From Smittium mucronatum (Eukaryota; Kickxellomycota; Harpellomycetes; Harpellales; Legeriomycetaceae), in NCBI GenBank assembly GCA_001953115.1, contig LSSL01000349.1, positions 1-64,000 of the forward strand: a stretch of 64,000 bases of DNA, given 5' to 3'. Positions within the stretch are counted from its first letter, which is position 1, and every line of letters begins with the position of its first letter. Under the pieces are notes generated by a model, which was not told where the DNA came from, made no database searches, and was given only the letters and a program-made list of their open reading frames with translations. Both the position numbers and the translations under genes were made by a program. Positions 62,891-64,000 of the stretch are shown here, piece after piece.

Positions 62891-64000
62891 ATACCAAAAT
62901 TTTTTTAGGTAACTGATAAAAACATTTCAATAAGATCTCATCGTATAAATTCAATTTTTTAAAATAAATGATATATTTTCCTTGATACATGACGCTTTTA
63001 TATTAAATTTTAAAACATTTTAAAGTTAGAAAGCATAGAACTAAGACCAAGATAAAATAAATTGGTTAATGTGGAGGTTTAACTGCAAGGGATATTTTTT
63101 ATTTGAAAAACATGGAGGATTTATCGGTTTTAGTAAGTTTTTTAAAACTTTATTGGTTTGATAATGATTTATTTGATATTAAATGCTAATTCACTAGTAA
63201 AAAAAGCCTTTAACTGAAAAAAAATTTTCAATATATAAATAATGTCAAATTTACTCATTTCAATATTATAATCTGTCATTTTTTTAAATCCTCAATCACA
63301 ACCAAAACAAAATTTAAATAATAATCAACATATAATTTCTCATTTTTTCTATTCGAAAGTCCTGAATGTTTGTGATAAAAAAAGTAACAAATTTTTCTTT
63401 GAATTCCATATCGAAAAAATCATTCAGTTTCTATTGGATGGAATCAAAAATAGTAAAAGAATAGAAAAATCGATTTTTTTCGTGACTTTTAAAAATGACA
63501 GATTTTCATTTGAAAATAAATCAAAAAGATAGATTGTTGTTATGTTAACCCAATAAACTTCAAATTTGTGGCTATTTGAAAAATTATCGGAAAATTATCA
63601 AAATGACCGCTTTTTTTTTAAATTGATACTAAAATACTTTTATTCTTTTTTAAAACAATTTTAATAAAGCGGGGCTATAGTAGTCCACATTCTGGTTTTT
63701 ACTTGTTCTTAACATGTATAAAAATATATAAGGACCGTGTATTACGTTAAATAGAGAGGGGAGTTGGAGACTCTCATTCTTTTTTAGACCGCCTCATTAA
63801 TGATATGGGTGTATGTTAAACTAGATGAAATGGAAGAAATAGAATAAAAATATTAAAAGGGGTTTAATATATTTAGAGTTAGATGTTTAATTTTTCTAAT
63901 CATGATTCAAATATCGGTACATATTTAATATAAAATTATAGATAAATATAGGCATGCAATACATAATTCCAGATTTATTTTGATCGAAAATATAATAAAG
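62891..64000. other. AT-rich flank, no gene recognised
   Basis: There is no ORF, RNA gene or known repeat. A short palindrome-like stretch, GGAGTTGGAGACTCTC, lies near 63761. Confidence 0.5.

Overview
This window looks like nuclear DNA of an AT-rich fungus, from a draft assembly that contains a 47-base run of N. The fungal call rests on one recognisable host gene, a velvet-family regulator read on the minus strand in four exons (33334-34315). A decayed DIRS-type tyrosine-recombinase retrotransposon (58604-62793) fits an early-diverging fungus of the Mucoromycota/Glomeromycotina kind, but that placement is inference. I recognise no other host protein gene, tRNA or rRNA. The other short ORFs look like chance ORFs in AT-rich DNA or shadows of repeats.

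Layout. (1) 1-20792 is extremely AT-rich and gene-free. It holds two large inverted-repeat structures: 1-2567 (arms of at least 566 bp) and 7974-12188 (arms of 704 bp). Their arms are almost or fully identical although everything around them is decayed. (2) 20793-31538 is a less AT-rich cluster of small non-autonomous DNA elements. One family has TTAACCC...GGGTTAA ends, as expected for piggyBac-like MITEs. A second family has TATATGGGAGATTC ends. A third repeat, about 0.5-0.6 kb and retroposon-like, recurs at 29831, 40535 and 50020. Inside this cluster a 1392-bp block occurs twice, exactly flanking the N gap, which looks like an unmerged contig overlap rather than biology. (3) 31539-43000 contains the velvet gene and otherwise unassigned DNA. 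(4) 43000-58600 is again an AT-extreme desert with one retroposon-like copy and two small tandem duplications. (5) 58604-62900 is the DIRS element: inverted terminal repeats, gag-like ORF, RT-RNase H and tyrosine recombinase, all broken by stops and frameshifts. (6) 62900-64000 is unassigned AT-rich DNA.

There is no operon-like gene set here. The only gene likely to make a working protein is the velvet regulator, a class that controls development and secondary metabolism in fungi. It sits alone in a transposon-derived, gene-poor region. I did not find a convincing new multi-gene system. The most unusual items are the long, near-identical inverted repeats with no coding content and the dense nested MITE cluster beside the velvet gene.
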